The notes: generated by a model from the letters alone, not told the origin. Shown: positions 18,099 through 27,604, numbered from the stretch's first letter. The stretch: 64,000 nt of DNA from Pseudophaeobacter sp. (GCA_027019165.1 JALUXC010000024.1:372001-436000); one strand, 5' to 3'. Made by a program: numbers and translations.

Positions 18099-19262
18099 AT
18101 GGGTATTTTCGACTTTCTCACCGGAGAGTTCATCGACGTCATTCACTGGGTGGATGATACCCGCGATACGATGGTCTGGCGCTTCGAGCGCGAAGGCCAT
18201 GAGATCAAATATGGCGCCAAGCTGACGGTACGCGAAGGTCAGGCGGCGGTCTTTGTCCACGAAGGGCAATTGGCCGATGTCTTTACCCCAGGCCTCTACA
18301 TGCTTGAGACCAACAACATGCCGGTGATGACGACACTGCAGCACTGGGACCACGCGTTTCAATCGCCCTTCAAGTCCGAGATCTACTTCGTCAGCACCAC
18401 GCGCTTTAACGATCTGAAATGGGGCACTAAGAACCCGATCATCTGCCGCGACCCGGAATTTGGCCCGGTGCGCCTGCGCGCTTTCGGCAGCTATTCGGTG
18501 CGGGTGGTGGACCCGGCCCGGTTCCTGACCGAGATTGTCGGAACCGACGGCGAGTTCACCATGGACGAGATCAGCTTCCAGATCCGCAACATCATCGTGC
18601 AGGAGTTCAGCCGCGTGGTGGCAGGCTCGGGCATTCCGGTGCTGGACATGGCCGCCAATACTGCAGATTTGGGCAAGCTGGTCGCGGCTGAAATCTCGGC
18701 CACGGTTGCGGAATACGGGCTATCGATCCCAGAGCTTTATATCGAGAACATCTCCCTGCCGCCAGCGGTAGAGCAAGCCATGGACCGGCGCACCCAGATG
18801 GGCATCATCGGGGATCTGGGCCGCTATACGCAATTTGCCGCCGCCGAGGCCATGGATGCCGCCGCGCGCACGCCAAACAGTGGCATGGGCGCGGGCCTTG
18901 GCATGGGCATGGGCATGGCGATGGCGCAGCAAGTGGCACAGGGTGCAGCGGGTCACGCCACGGGTCCCTGGGGCGCCCGCCCCGCGCCCGCTGCCGCGCA
19001 AGCCCAGCCCCAAGCCGCACCGGTCGCCCCGCCGCCCCCGCCGGTGGAACATGTCTGGCATATCGCCGAGAACGGACAGACAAGCGGGCCCTACTCCAAA
19101 GCGCGGCTCGGCCGCATGGCGCAGGAGGGACAGCTGAAACGTGAGACCTATGTCTGGACCCCCGGTCAGGACGGCTGGCAGCGCGCAGGGGACGTCGCCG
19201 AGCTGGCGCAGTTGTTCACCATCCTGCCGCCGCCTCCCCCGCCGCCTGCACCCGGTGCCTGA
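18099..19262 (+). CDS. SPFH-domain protein with C-terminal GYF_2 domain
   Basis: A 387-residue protein. Residues about 1-260 are an SPFH/virion-core-like domain (MGIFDFLTGEFIDVIHWVDD, then YGAKLTVREGQAAVFVHEGQ), the group that includes Bacillus YdjI. A Gly/Met-rich run (GMGAGLGMGMGMAMAQ) and a Pro/Ala/Gln linker follow. Residues about 308-365 form a GYF_2 domain (WHIAENGQTSGPYSKARLGRM), which binds proline-rich peptides. The last residues are polyproline. SPFH proteins form ring-like membrane scaffolds. The next cistron begins with a polyproline run, a plausible ligand for the GYF_2 domain. Confidence 0.85.
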   Translation: MGIFDFLTGEFIDVIHWVDDTRDTMVWRFEREGHEIKYGAKLTVREGQAAVFVHEGQLADVFTPGLYMLETNNMPVMTTLQHWDHAFQSPFKSEIYFVSTTRFNDLKWGTKNPIICRDPEFGPVRLRAFGSYSVRVVDPARFLTEIVGTDGEFTMDEISFQIRNIIVQEFSRVVAGSGIPVLDMAANTADLGKLVAAEISATVAEYGLSIPELYIENISLPPAVEQAMDRRTQMGIIGDLGRYTQFAAAEAMDAAARTPNSGMGAGLGMGMGMAMAQQVAQGAAGHATGPWGARPAPAAAQAQPQAAPVAPPPPPVEHVWHIAENGQTSGPYSKARLGRMAQEGQLKRETYVWTPGQDGWQRAGDVAELAQLFTILPPPPPPPAPGA

Positions 19263-19309
19263 GCCGCCAAGGGTTTTCTTTCCAAACACAAGTCTTGTGA
19301 GAATCGTAC

Positions 19310-20467
19310 GTGTCCTCGCCGCCACCTCCTCCGCCACCACCGCAAAGCGCTTCAGACTCCGCCTCCGTCACGGATCAGAGCAATTCGCCAAGCGAAACCC
19401 ACCGTTTTCCCTGCGAGCAATGCGGCGCCGATTACCGGTATGATCCAACAAGCGGCACGCTGTGCTGCGGCCATTGCGGGCACGAGGAAAAGATCGTGGG
19501 CGGCCCCTGGCGCGGCGGGGCCCTGCGCGAGATGGATTTTCGCGCAGCGCTGGACCGGCAACTGCCCGAGGCGGATATGGAGACCACGCGCGTCTCCAAA
19601 TGTCCAAACTGCGCTGCCGAAGTGGAGTTCGACCCAACCACCCATGCTCGCGAATGCCCGTTTTGCGCAACCCCGGTGGTCACCGACACGGGCGAGAGTC
19701 GCCATATCAAACCCAAGGGGGTTCTGCCCTTTGCCATGGATGAACGCAGCGCGCATAAGGCCATGACAGACTGGCTGGGCCGCCTGTGGTTCGCCCCCAA
19801 TGGCCTCAAGGAATACGCCCGCAAGGGCCGCCGGATGGAAGGGATCTATGTTCCCTTCTGGACCTATGATGCCGATACCCGCAGCGCCTACCGGGGGGAG
19901 CGGGGCACGGTCTATTACGTCACAGAAACCGTGATGGTTGACGGCAAGCCCACAGCGAAACAAGTGGCCAAGGTGCGCTGGCACCCTGTATCAGGCCGGG
20001 TCAAGCGCTTCTTTGACGATGTGCTGGTTCTGGCCTCAAAGAGCCTGCCGAAACGCTACACCGATGCGCTGGAGCCTTGGGATCTGTCCGCGCTGGAGCC
20101 CTATCAGCCGCAGTACCTGGCGGGCTTTCGAGCAGAGGCCTATGCGGTCTCTCTCCAGGACGGTTTTGGTGAGGCGCGGGCGCGCATGGACCGGGTGATT
20201 GAACGCGACGTGCGCTTTGACATCGGCGGCGACCGTCAGCGCATTGCGCATATCGATACCGAAGTCTCGGACGTGACGTTCAAGCATATTCTGCTGCCGG
20301 TCTGGCTTGCCGCTTACAAATACCGGGGCAAGACCTACCGGTTTGTGGTCAACGGTCAAACCGGTCGCGTACAGGGGGAACGCCCCTATTCGGCCTGGAA
20401 GATCGCAGGCGCAGTAGCTGTGGCGCTGGTATTGGTAGGCGCGGCAATCTACATAGGCAACCAATAA
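19310..20467 (+). CDS. Zinc-ribbon membrane protein, YdjG-like
   Basis: A 385-residue protein with a GTG start and an N-terminal SPPPPPPPP run. Two tandem zinc ribbons follow, one using CEQC and CGHC and the other CPNC and CPFC (roughly residues 35-120). A central beta-rich domain leads to a single C-terminal transmembrane helix (IAGAVAVALVLVGAAIYIG). This architecture matches YdjG-type partners of SPFH proteins, often misnamed PriA-like helicases because of the zinc ribbons; no helicase motifs are present. It is the last cistron, 47 bases after the SPFH gene, and a hairpin follows. Confidence 0.8.
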   Translation: MSSPPPPPPPPQSASDSASVTDQSNSPSETHRFPCEQCGADYRYDPTSGTLCCGHCGHEEKIVGGPWRGGALREMDFRAALDRQLPEADMETTRVSKCPNCAAEVEFDPTTHARECPFCATPVVTDTGESRHIKPKGVLPFAMDERSAHKAMTDWLGRLWFAPNGLKEYARKGRRMEGIYVPFWTYDADTRSAYRGERGTVYYVTETVMVDGKPTAKQVAKVRWHPVSGRVKRFFDDVLVLASKSLPKRYTDALEPWDLSALEPYQPQYLAGFRAEAYAVSLQDGFGEARARMDRVIERDVRFDIGGDRQRIAHIDTEVSDVTFKHILLPVWLAAYKYRGKTYRFVVNGQTGRVQGERPYSAWKIAGAVAVALVLVGAAIYIGNQ

Positions 20468-20470
20468 CGA

Positions 20471-20496
20471 CAAAGCCCCGCTGCAGCGAGGCTTTG
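20471..20496. terminator. Bidirectional hairpin between the SPFH operon and hsp20
   Basis: CAAAGCC (20471-20477) pairs with GGCTTTG (20490-20496), with CGCTGCAGCG forming an inner stem. It lies between convergent genes. Neither side has a long U-tract, so termination strength is uncertain. Confidence 0.6.
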
Positions 20497-20518
20497 GGCA
20501 CTCGAGATGCTGCAAGGG

Positions 20519-20938
20519 CTAGCCCTTGGCGATCTCTATTTTCTTCGCCGTCTCAGGCTTTTCCAGCGCCTTTTTGGGCACCCTTATGTGCAGCACCCCA
20601 TGTTCCATGCGCGCGCTGGCTGCTGCGCCATCTGCATCCTCTGGCAAGCGAAAGGCACGGCGGAAGGCGCCGTATTGGCGCTCACTGAAATACCAGGTGT
20701 CGCCTTTCTTCTCGGATGAGGTCTTTTTCTCGCCACTAATGGTCAGAACGCCATTGTCGACAGTCAACTCCACATCGTCATCGGTAACGCCCGGAAGCTC
20801 CATCGCGATGTCATAAGCCGCATCGCCAGACGAGGCCTCGGTTGCCGGGTTCAGCCAATCCGCAACCCGGGCGCCAAGGGCGCGAAAGGGATCATAGAGC
20901 GAAGGCCAGAAACCGCTGTGTTCGGTCTTTTCCACCAT
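20519..20938 (-). CDS. Hsp20 / alpha-crystallin small heat-shock protein
   Basis: A 139-residue ATP-independent chaperone that holds unfolding proteins. The alpha-crystallin domain spans residues about 40-130 (YDIAMELPGVTDDDVELTV, then GVLTISGEKK). The conserved C-terminal motif is the HGVLHIRVPKK strand. The N-terminal arm SLYDPFRALGARVADWL is the usual oligomerisation segment. A near-perfect FNR-type box lies 57 bases upstream, so oxygen limitation may control it. AGGAGGAT precedes the start. Confidence 0.93.
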   Translation of the reverse strand: MVEKTEHSGFWPSLYDPFRALGARVADWLNPATEASSGDAAYDIAMELPGVTDDDVELTVDNGVLTISGEKKTSSEKKGDTWYFSERQYGAFRRAFRLPEDADGAAASARMEHGVLHIRVPKKALEKPETAKKIEIAKG

Positions 20939-20994
20939 GGATCATCCTCCTGATTGTGACGAGGGCAGCGTAACACAACCCGGCGCGGATACCC

Positions 20995-21008
20995 TTGATC
21001 CATCTCAA
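20995..21008. promoter_or_regulatory. FNR/FnrL-type box between hsp20 and the nitroreductase gene
   Basis: TTGATCCATCTCAA matches the FNR consensus TTGATNNNNATCAA at 9 of the 10 defined positions. It lies 57 bases from the hsp20 start and 66 bases from the nitroreductase start, so one box could serve either divergent promoter under low oxygen. Confidence 0.6.
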
Positions 21009-21073
21009 ATCATGACTTGCAGCCCGAGAGGCCCATAGCCATTGTGGCGCCGCGCAACCGGAGGAGAGCCAAG

Positions 21074-21754
21074 ATGACCACACTGCCAGACCTTGCGGCG
21101 CTGGATGACCTGTTCACGGCCCGGCACAGCTGCCGCGCCTTTCGTCCAGAGCCTGTGGAGCGGTCCGTAATCGAGCAGATCCTGCGCACGGCGCAAAGGG
21201 TGCCATCCTGGTGCAATGCTCAGCCGTGGAAGGTGACAATCACCAGCGGCGCCGAAACAGACCAGCTGCGCAAGGCGCTGACAGAGGCCGCCATGGCAGG
21301 TGGCCACGCGCCGGATCTGCCCTTTCCCGACGGCTATTCGGGTGAATACCAGGCCCGCAGGCGGGAATGCGGATGGGCTCTCTATGAGGCTGTTGGCGTG
21401 GAGAAAGGCGACCGCGCCGGTTCGGCCCGCCAGATGATGGAGAACTTTACCCTGTTCGGCGCACCCCATTGCGCGATCCTGTCCTCCCCGAAAGAGCTTG
21501 GGTCTTACGGCGCGATGGACTGCGGCGGCTTTGTCTCTGCCTTTACAATTGCGGCGCAGGCGGCCGGGGTCGCCAGCATTGCGCAAGCGGCCGTCGCTTC
21601 ATTCGCGCCGATGCTGCATGAGATGCTCGAAATCCCCGAAGACCGGCTGATCCTTTGCGCGCTCAGCTTTGGCTATGCAGACCCGGATCACCCGGCCAAC
21701 TCCTTTCGCACAACCCGCGCACCCTTGGAAGATTTTGCCGACTGGCGGGGATAA
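21074..21754 (+). CDS. Nitroreductase family protein
   Basis: A 226-residue FMN-dependent oxidoreductase. The FMN-binding arginines lie in TARHSCRAFRPEPVERSVIE and the RVPSWCNAQPWKV segment (about residues 15-60). The C-terminal half contains ILCALSFGYADPDHPANSFR, the usual end of the fold. It reduces nitro-aromatics, quinones or enones with NAD(P)H. The start at 21074 is set by GGAGGAGAG. It is divergent from hsp20 across an FNR-type box and 39 bases before dtd on the same strand. Confidence 0.9.
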   Translation: MTTLPDLAALDDLFTARHSCRAFRPEPVERSVIEQILRTAQRVPSWCNAQPWKVTITSGAETDQLRKALTEAAMAGGHAPDLPFPDGYSGEYQARRRECGWALYEAVGVEKGDRAGSARQMMENFTLFGAPHCAILSSPKELGSYGAMDCGGFVSAFTIAAQAAGVASIAQAAVASFAPMLHEMLEIPEDRLILCALSFGYADPDHPANSFRTTRAPLEDFADWRG

Positions 21755-21793
21755 GCCAGGCATAGCCACGACAGGAACAATAGGACAAAGCAC

Positions 21794-22240
21794 ATGCGAG
21801 CCCTCATTCAGCGCGTCAGTGAAGCCTCAGTAACGGTGGATCACGAAATCATAGGAGAGATTTCCAGCGGCCTCTTGGTTCTGGTCTGCGCGATGGACGG
21901 CGATACTGAGGCCGAGGCGGACCGGCTGGCCGCAAAGATCGCCAAGCTGCGCATCTTTCAGGATGAGGCGGGCAAGATGAATCGCTCGGTCAGCGACATC
22001 GACGGCGCAGTGCTGGCTGTGAGTCAGTTCACCCTCGGGGCAGATACAAAGCGCGGCAACCGGCCGGGATTTTCTGCTGCTGCAGATCCCGAAACAGGAG
22101 CGCGGCTTTACGACCATTTCTGTGCCGCTTTGGCCCGGCAAGGCCTGCCTGTCGAACGGGGGCGCTTTGGCGCGGACATGAAGGTGCGCCTTTTGAACGA
22201 CGGCCCGGTTACCATCTGGATGGATACCGCTGAATGGTAG
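21794..22240 (+). CDS. dtd: D-aminoacyl-tRNA deacylase
   Basis: A 148-residue DTD enzyme that removes D-amino acids from tRNA. Both family signatures are intact: [17 protein letters not shown] (the SQFTL motif) and the C-terminal [11 protein letters not shown] (the NXGPVT motif), which form the active site at the dimer interface. It is probably co-transcribed with the nitroreductase gene. Confidence 0.96.
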   Translation: MRALIQRVSEASVTVDHEIIGEISSGLLVLVCAMDGDTEAEADRLAAKIAKLRIFQDEAGKMNRSVSDIDGAVLAVSQFTLGADTKRGNRPGFSAAADPETGARLYDHFCAALARQGLPVERGRFGADMKVRLLNDGPVTIWMDTAEW

Positions 22241-22586
22241 ATCCCTGCAAGGCGCCCTTACCGCCCGGCCGCTCGGGCGATTCTTGCCGGTTTGCGATGC
22301 CTGCACCATGGCGGCGAAACATCTGCCCGAAAAACGTTACGGAACAAAAGCGGCATATCCCTGTCGTTTTTTGATCATTTCTTCCGCCAGCCGGTTTTCT
22401 TTCATGAAAATGCGGCATATCACTGCGAAAAGGCGACCCGCTGACCGCCAAGATGTTCTTCGACTGAATTGAGACTTCTCGGCGGCTCGGGGAATAAAGC
22501 TTGCGAGGCCGCTACAAATGCGCAAATCTTGAATAGTCAATCAAGAAAAAGCTGCGCAAAGCGGTACATTCAACTGGGAGACTTAG
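22241..22586 (+). promoter_or_regulatory. Leader of the ABC importer operon, with a spaced direct repeat
   Basis: No gene is seen in this 346-base gap. GCGGCATATCCCTG (22350-22363) and GCGGCATATCACTG (22412-22425) differ at one of 14 positions and start 62 bases apart, near six turns of the helix. They could be paired operators for a looping regulator of the importer. The region between is AT-rich. CTGGGAGACTTAG gives the ribosome-binding site for the binding-protein gene. Confidence 0.4.
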
Positions 22587-24170
22587 ATGAAAGATCAACT
22601 GCATTTTCTGGCCCGTCAGGCCGCAACCGGCATGATGAGCCGCCGCGAATTCATGGGCCGCGCCGCCGCACTGGGCCTAACGGCCGCCGCTGCAAACACA
22701 CTGCTGTCCTCCAAGGTGATGGCCGCAGGCCCTCAAAAAGGCGGAACCATCCGTGTCGGCCTGCAAGGTGGCAGCACCACCGACAGCCTGGATCCGGCGC
22801 TGGCGACCAACCAGGTCGCTCTTTCGGTGATCCGCCTTTGGGGTGAATCGCTGGTCGAACTGGCCGACGATGGTGGCATTCAGGGCAAGGTAGCGGAAAG
22901 CTTCTCTGCCTCCGCTGACGCCCGTGTCTGGACCTTCAAGATCCGCCAGGGCATCACCTTCTCCAACGGTAAATCCGTCACCGCCGAAGACGTGGTGCAG
23001 ACGATGGATCGCCACTCGGGCGAAGACACCAAGTCCGGCGCCCTTGGCATCATGCGCGGCATCAAAAACGTCTCGGGCGAAGGTGACACCGTCACAATCG
23101 AACTGGACACCCCCAACGCCGACCTTCCGTATCTGCTGGCCGACTACCACTTGGCGATCCAGCCCGGTGGCGGCAAGGACGATCCTTCAGCGGCTATCGG
23201 CACCGGACCTTATGTGCTGAAAGAAGCCGATATGGGCGTGCGTTTCGTCGCAGAGAAGAACCCCAATTACTGGGGCGATCTGGGCAATGCAGAGACCATC
23301 GAATACATCGTGATCAACGACAACACCGCCCGCGTTGCAGCGTTGCAGTCCGGCCAGGTTGACATGATCGACCGCGTGCCGCCGCGCACCGCGAAACTGG
23401 TGGGCCGCGCCCCTGGCATCAACCTGCACACAACCAGCGGCCCCGGCCACTATGTGTTCATCATGCATTGCGACACCGATCCCTTTGCAAACAACGATGT
23501 GCGCATGGCGCTGAAATACGGCATCAACCGTCAGGAAATGGTCGACAAGATCCTGAACGGCTTTGGCTCGGTTGGTAACGACACGCCAATCAATGCTTCC
23601 TACCCGCTCTATACCGAATTCGAGCAGCGCGAATATGACCCGGACAAGGCCATGTTCCACCTCAAGAAATCGGGCTATGACGGCGAGATCCTGCTGCGTA
23701 CCTCGGACAACTCTTTCCCCGGTGCACCGGACGCGGCGGCGCTGTTCCAGCAGTCCTGCGCGGGCGCAGGCATCAAGCTGAACGTCAAGCGTGAGCCGAA
23801 TGATGGCTACTGGTCCGAGGTCTGGAACAAGCAGCCCTTCTGCACCAGCTACTGGGGCGGCCGTCCGACCCAGGACCAGATGTTCACCACCGCCTACCTG
23901 TCTTCGGCAGACTGGAACGACACCCGCTTCAACAGCGAGCAGTTCGACCAGTTGCTGCTGGCAGCGCGGGCCGAACTGGACACCGCCAAGCGCACCCAGA
24001 TGTATGCGGACATGTCCACCATCCTGCGCGACGAAGGCGGATTGATCTGCCCGATGTTCAACGACTTTGTCGATGCAACCTCGGATCGTCTGGCAGGCTG
24101 GGTCGAAGATGCCAAGGGCTTTGCCCTGATGAACTCCTATGCTCCGCACAGAATGTGGGTGAAGGCATAA
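22587..24170 (+). CDS. ABC transporter substrate-binding protein, peptide/opine family 5
   Basis: A 527-residue SBP_bac_5 protein. The N-terminus carries a twin-arginine signal (MMSRREFMGRAAALG) before an Ala-rich hydrophobic core, so it is exported folded by Tat. The mature protein begins near AAGPQKGGTIRVGLQGG. Family 5 members bind oligopeptides, nickel, opines, glutathione or other solutes; the specificity cannot be read from sequence. It starts an operon of two permeases and a fused dual ATPase, and a phosphodiesterase-like gene follows after a terminator. Confidence 0.92.
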   Translation: MKDQLHFLARQAATGMMSRREFMGRAAALGLTAAAANTLLSSKVMAAGPQKGGTIRVGLQGGSTTDSLDPALATNQVALSVIRLWGESLVELADDGGIQGKVAESFSASADARVWTFKIRQGITFSNGKSVTAEDVVQTMDRHSGEDTKSGALGIMRGIKNVSGEGDTVTIELDTPNADLPYLLADYHLAIQPGGGKDDPSAAIGTGPYVLKEADMGVRFVAEKNPNYWGDLGNAETIEYIVINDNTARVAALQSGQVDMIDRVPPRTAKLVGRAPGINLHTTSGPGHYVFIMHCDTDPFANNDVRMALKYGINRQEMVDKILNGFGSVGNDTPINASYPLYTEFEQREYDPDKAMFHLKKSGYDGEILLRTSDNSFPGAPDAAALFQQSCAGAGIKLNVKREPNDGYWSEVWNKQPFCTSYWGGRPTQDQMFTTAYLSSADWNDTRFNSEQFDQLLLAARAELDTAKRTQMYADMSTILRDEGGLICPMFNDFVDATSDRLAGWVEDAKGFALMNSYAPHRMWVKA

Positions 24171-24171
24171 G

Positions 24172-25131
24172 ATGCCCCTCATCGTAAAACTATTGGTCCA
24201 GCGCATTGCGCTGGGCCTGTTTCTGCTATTGCTCGTTTCCGCCCTGATCTTTGCGGGAACCATCATTCTTCCGGGCGATGTGGCGCAGTCCATTCTGGGG
24301 CAATCCGCCACGCCCGAGGCGCTGGCCAACCTGCGCGCCGAACTCGGCCTCAATGAACCTGCACTGCAACGCTATTTTTCCTGGCTGGGCGGGTTGATGC
24401 AGGGGGACCTCGGCACGGCTCTGACCTCGGGACGTGACATCGGCGAAAGCATCGCCCAGCGTCTGTCAAACACTCTGTTCCTGGCGTTCTGGGCGGCTAT
24501 TGTCGCCGTGCCACTGGCAATTTTCCTGGGCCTACTGGCCGTGCGCTATCGTGAGCGCTGGCCGGACAAGGCGATTTCCGGCGTCACCCTGGCCTCGATC
24601 TCGATCCCCGAGTTTCTGATCGGCTATGTGCTGATGTTCTTTTTCGGCGTGAAAATGGGCTGGTTCTACCCGACCGCCGCAGCCTTTCGCCCCGATGCAC
24701 CGCTCTTGGACAAGCTTGATGCCATCGCGCTGCCAGTCGCCACGCTGACCCTGGTTGTGCTGGCCCACATGATGCGCATGACGCGGGCGGCGATCCTCAA
24801 TGTGATGCAATCGGCCTATATCGAAACGGCTGAGCTCAAAGGTCTCAACAGCTTTCAGGTGATCTATCGCCACGCCTTCCCGAACGCGATTGCGCCGATT
24901 GTGAACGTGGTGATGCTGAACCTTGCCTACCTTGTGGTAGGGGTTGTGGTGATCGAGGTGGTCTTTGTCTATCCCGGCATGGGTCAATATCTGGTCGACA
25001 GCGTGTCCAAACGGGACGTTCCGGTTGTTCAGGCCTGCGGCATCATCTTTGCTGCCGTCTATATCGGGCTCAACATGATCGCCGATATCGTCGCCATCCT
25101 TTCCAACCCAAGACTGAGGCACCCGAAATGA
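24172..25131 (+). CDS. ABC transporter permease, DppB-like
   Basis: A 319-residue inner-membrane permease with six predicted helices; the first spans residues about 10-35 (ALGLFLLLLVSALIFAGTII). The EAA-like cytoplasmic loop that docks the ATPase is in the ETAELKGLNSFQVIYRHAFP segment near residue 225. The gene begins one base after the binding-protein stop and overlaps the next permease start by 4 bases, showing a tight operon. Confidence 0.92.
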   Translation: MPLIVKLLVQRIALGLFLLLLVSALIFAGTIILPGDVAQSILGQSATPEALANLRAELGLNEPALQRYFSWLGGLMQGDLGTALTSGRDIGESIAQRLSNTLFLAFWAAIVAVPLAIFLGLLAVRYRERWPDKAISGVTLASISIPEFLIGYVLMFFFGVKMGWFYPTAAAFRPDAPLLDKLDAIALPVATLTLVVLAHMMRMTRAAILNVMQSAYIETAELKGLNSFQVIYRHAFPNAIAPIVNVVMLNLAYLVVGVVVIEVVFVYPGMGQYLVDSVSKRDVPVVQACGIIFAAVYIGLNMIADIVAILSNPRLRHPK

Positions 25132-25943
25132 GAATACCTCTTGCTGCAGCCATTGGGATGTTCTTCACCGCACTCTATTTCCTCGCTGCCATTTTTGCCC
25201 CGCTTCTGGCGCCCTATGGCTATGATGAAGTTGTCAGCTCAGGCTTTTGGGATCCGCCAAGCGCCGAGTTCCTTTTGGGCACCGACGGCATTGGCCGCGA
25301 TCTGCTCTCGCGCATGATCTATGGCGGACGTACGACGATCTTTGTGGCCACTGCTGCGACGATCCTGTCCTTCACCACCGGATCGGTTCTTGGCTTTCTG
25401 GCTGCCGTGGCCGGGGGCTGGGTCGACCAGCTGCTGTCGCGCTTTGTTGACCTTTTGATGTCGATCCCCTCGCTGATCTTTGCCCTTGTGGTTCTTTCGG
25501 TGATGCCGGTGACCCTGCCTGTGCTGATCGTGGTGATGGGCCTGCTCGATTCAACCCGCGTCTTCCGCCTCTCGCGTGCCGTCGCGGTGGATATCGAGGT
25601 GATGGACTATGTCGAAGCCGCGCGTTTGCGCGGTGAGAAAACCGCCTGGATCATCTTCCGCGAAATCCTGCCCAATGCCCTGTCGCCGCTGGTGGCCGAA
25701 ATGGGCCTGCGTTTCATCTTCATGGTTCTGTTCGTTTCGACCCTGTCCTTCCTTGGCCTTGGCATTCAGCCGCCGCAGGCCGACTGGGGTGGCATCGTGA
25801 AGGAAAACGCCGAAGGCATCGTCTATGGCGCCCCTGCGGCCCTGATGCCGGCCTTTGCCATCGCCACCCTCGCGATCTCGGTGAACCTGGTGGCCGACTG
25901 GATCCTGAACCGAACCACCTCGCTGAAAGGAGGCCGCGGATGA
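25128..25943 (+). CDS. ABC transporter permease, DppC-like
   Basis: A 271-residue permease. The N-terminal helix is followed by the DppC-type segment LLGTDGIGRDLLSRMIYGGR. The EAA loop is YVEAARLRGEKTAWIIFREI near residue 165. It pairs with the preceding permease to form the membrane channel. It overlaps both neighbours by 4 bases, so translation is probably coupled. Confidence 0.92.
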   Translation: MRIPLAAAIGMFFTALYFLAAIFAPLLAPYGYDEVVSSGFWDPPSAEFLLGTDGIGRDLLSRMIYGGRTTIFVATAATILSFTTGSVLGFLAAVAGGWVDQLLSRFVDLLMSIPSLIFALVVLSVMPVTLPVLIVVMGLLDSTRVFRLSRAVAVDIEVMDYVEAARLRGEKTAWIIFREILPNALSPLVAEMGLRFIFMVLFVSTLSFLGLGIQPPQADWGGIVKENAEGIVYGAPAALMPAFAIATLAISVNLVADWILNRTTSLKGGRG

Positions 25944-27577
25944 GCGACCCCCTCGTAAAAGTCCGCGACCTCAAGATCGGCGCGACGGTCTACCCGCCTG
26001 GCGAAAAGCCTCACGACATCGAAATCGTGCATGGTGTCAGCTTTGATCTAGAAAAGGGCAAGGTTCTGGGCCTGATCGGTGAATCCGGCGCCGGGAAATC
26101 CACCATTGGTCTCGCCTCCATGGCCTATGGCCGCGGCGGTGTAAAGATCACCGGCGGTGAAGTCTGGATCAATGGCCGCGACATCCTGAAAACGTCATTC
26201 AAGGACGTGCGCGCCTTGCGCGGCGGAGAGGTGACTTACGTGTCGCAATCCGCAGCGGCCTCGTTCAACCCCGCCAAGAAGATCATGGAGCAGGTCACCG
26301 AGGCCGCGATCGAGCAAGGCAAGTTCTCCAAAAAGGACGCGGAAGCGCGCGCACGCGCCCTCTTTGCCAAGCTGGGCCTGCCTGATCCGGACAATATCGG
26401 AGAGCGCTACCCGCACCAGGTCTCGGGCGGGCAGCTGCAGCGCTGCATGACGGCGCTCGCGCTCTGCCCCGAACCCGATCTTGTGGTCTTTGACGAGCCG
26501 ACAACGGCGCTGGATGTGACCACGCAGATCGACGTTCTGAAGGCCATCAAGGAAGCGATCCACGATACTGGCGTGGCGGCGCTTTACATCACCCACGATC
26601 TGGCCGTTGTGGCGCAGGTCAGCGATGACATCATGGTGCTGCGTCACGGCGATATGGTGGAATACGGCGATGTGGATCAGATCATCAATGCCCCGCGCGA
26701 GGATTACACCAAAGCGCTGGTTTCGGTCCGCTCTATCGAACATGAGGAAAAACCACCCTCGGGTGAACCGGTGCTCAGCGTCCGCAACATCACCGCCCGC
26801 TATAAGGGCACCAAATTCGATGTGCTGCACAATGTGAATGCCGATCTCTATCCCGGTCAGACGCTGGCCGTGGTGGGCGAATCCGGGTCCGGCAAATCCA
26901 CCCTTGCCCGCGTGATCACCGGCCTTCTGCCGCCGCGTGAGGGCGAGATCGAGTTTGCAGGCCGCGTGCTGTCACCCGATCTGGCCAGCCGCACGCGCGA
27001 TGATCTGCGCGAATTGCAGATGATCTACCAGATGGCCGATGTGGCGATGAACCCGCGCCAGACCGTCGGCACCATCATCGGACGCCCGCTGGAGTTCTAC
27101 TTTGGCATGAAGGGCGCGGAAAAGCGCAAGCGGATCATCGAACTGCTGGACGAAATTGAACTCGGCGAAGGCTTTATCGACCGCTACCCGGCCGAGCTGT
27201 CAGGAGGGCAGAAACAGCGCGTCTGCATTGCCCGCGCGCTGGCGGCCAAGCCCAAGATGATCATCTGTGACGAGGTGACTTCGGCGCTCGACCCGCTGGT
27301 CGCGGATGGCATTCTGAAGTTGCTCCTGAACCTGCAGAAGATCGAGAACGTGGCCTATCTTTTCATCACCCACGATCTGGCGACAGTGCGGGCAATCTCG
27401 GACAATATCGCGGTGATGTATCAGGGCCGCGTGCAGCGCTATGGCAGCAAGTCCGAAGTGCTCTCGCCGCCCTTTGATGACTACACCGATCTTTTGCTTG
27501 GCTCGGTCCCCGAAATGCGTCTCGGCTGGCTGGAAGAGGTCATCGCCAACCGCAAGATGGAAAGCGCAGGGAACTGA
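25940..27577 (+). CDS. Fused dual ABC transporter ATPase, DppD-DppF-like
   Basis: A 545-residue protein holding two nucleotide-binding domains. The first has Walker A GESGAGKST and signature VSGGQLQRCM; the second has Walker A GESGSGKST and signature LSGGQKQRVC. Both have Walker B Asp-Glu pairs (VVFDEPTTALD and ICDEVTSALDP). The fusion replaces the separate DppD and DppF subunits of classical importers. It overlaps the permease stop by 4 bases and is the last gene before a strong terminator. Confidence 0.93.
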   Translation: MSDPLVKVRDLKIGATVYPPGEKPHDIEIVHGVSFDLEKGKVLGLIGESGAGKSTIGLASMAYGRGGVKITGGEVWINGRDILKTSFKDVRALRGGEVTYVSQSAAASFNPAKKIMEQVTEAAIEQGKFSKKDAEARARALFAKLGLPDPDNIGERYPHQVSGGQLQRCMTALALCPEPDLVVFDEPTTALDVTTQIDVLKAIKEAIHDTGVAALYITHDLAVVAQVSDDIMVLRHGDMVEYGDVDQIINAPREDYTKALVSVRSIEHEEKPPSGEPVLSVRNITARYKGTKFDVLHNVNADLYPGQTLAVVGESGSGKSTLARVITGLLPPREGEIEFAGRVLSPDLASRTRDDLRELQMIYQMADVAMNPRQTVGTIIGRPLEFYFGMKGAEKRKRIIELLDEIELGEGFIDRYPAELSGGQKQRVCIARALAAKPKMIICDEVTSALDPLVADGILKLLLNLQKIENVAYLFITHDLATVRAISDNIAVMYQGRVQRYGSKSEVLSPPFDDYTDLLLGSVPEMRLGWLEEVIANRKMESAGN

Positions 27578-27604
27578 TCCCGCCTGGTCTTTCGCTATAT
27601 CTCC

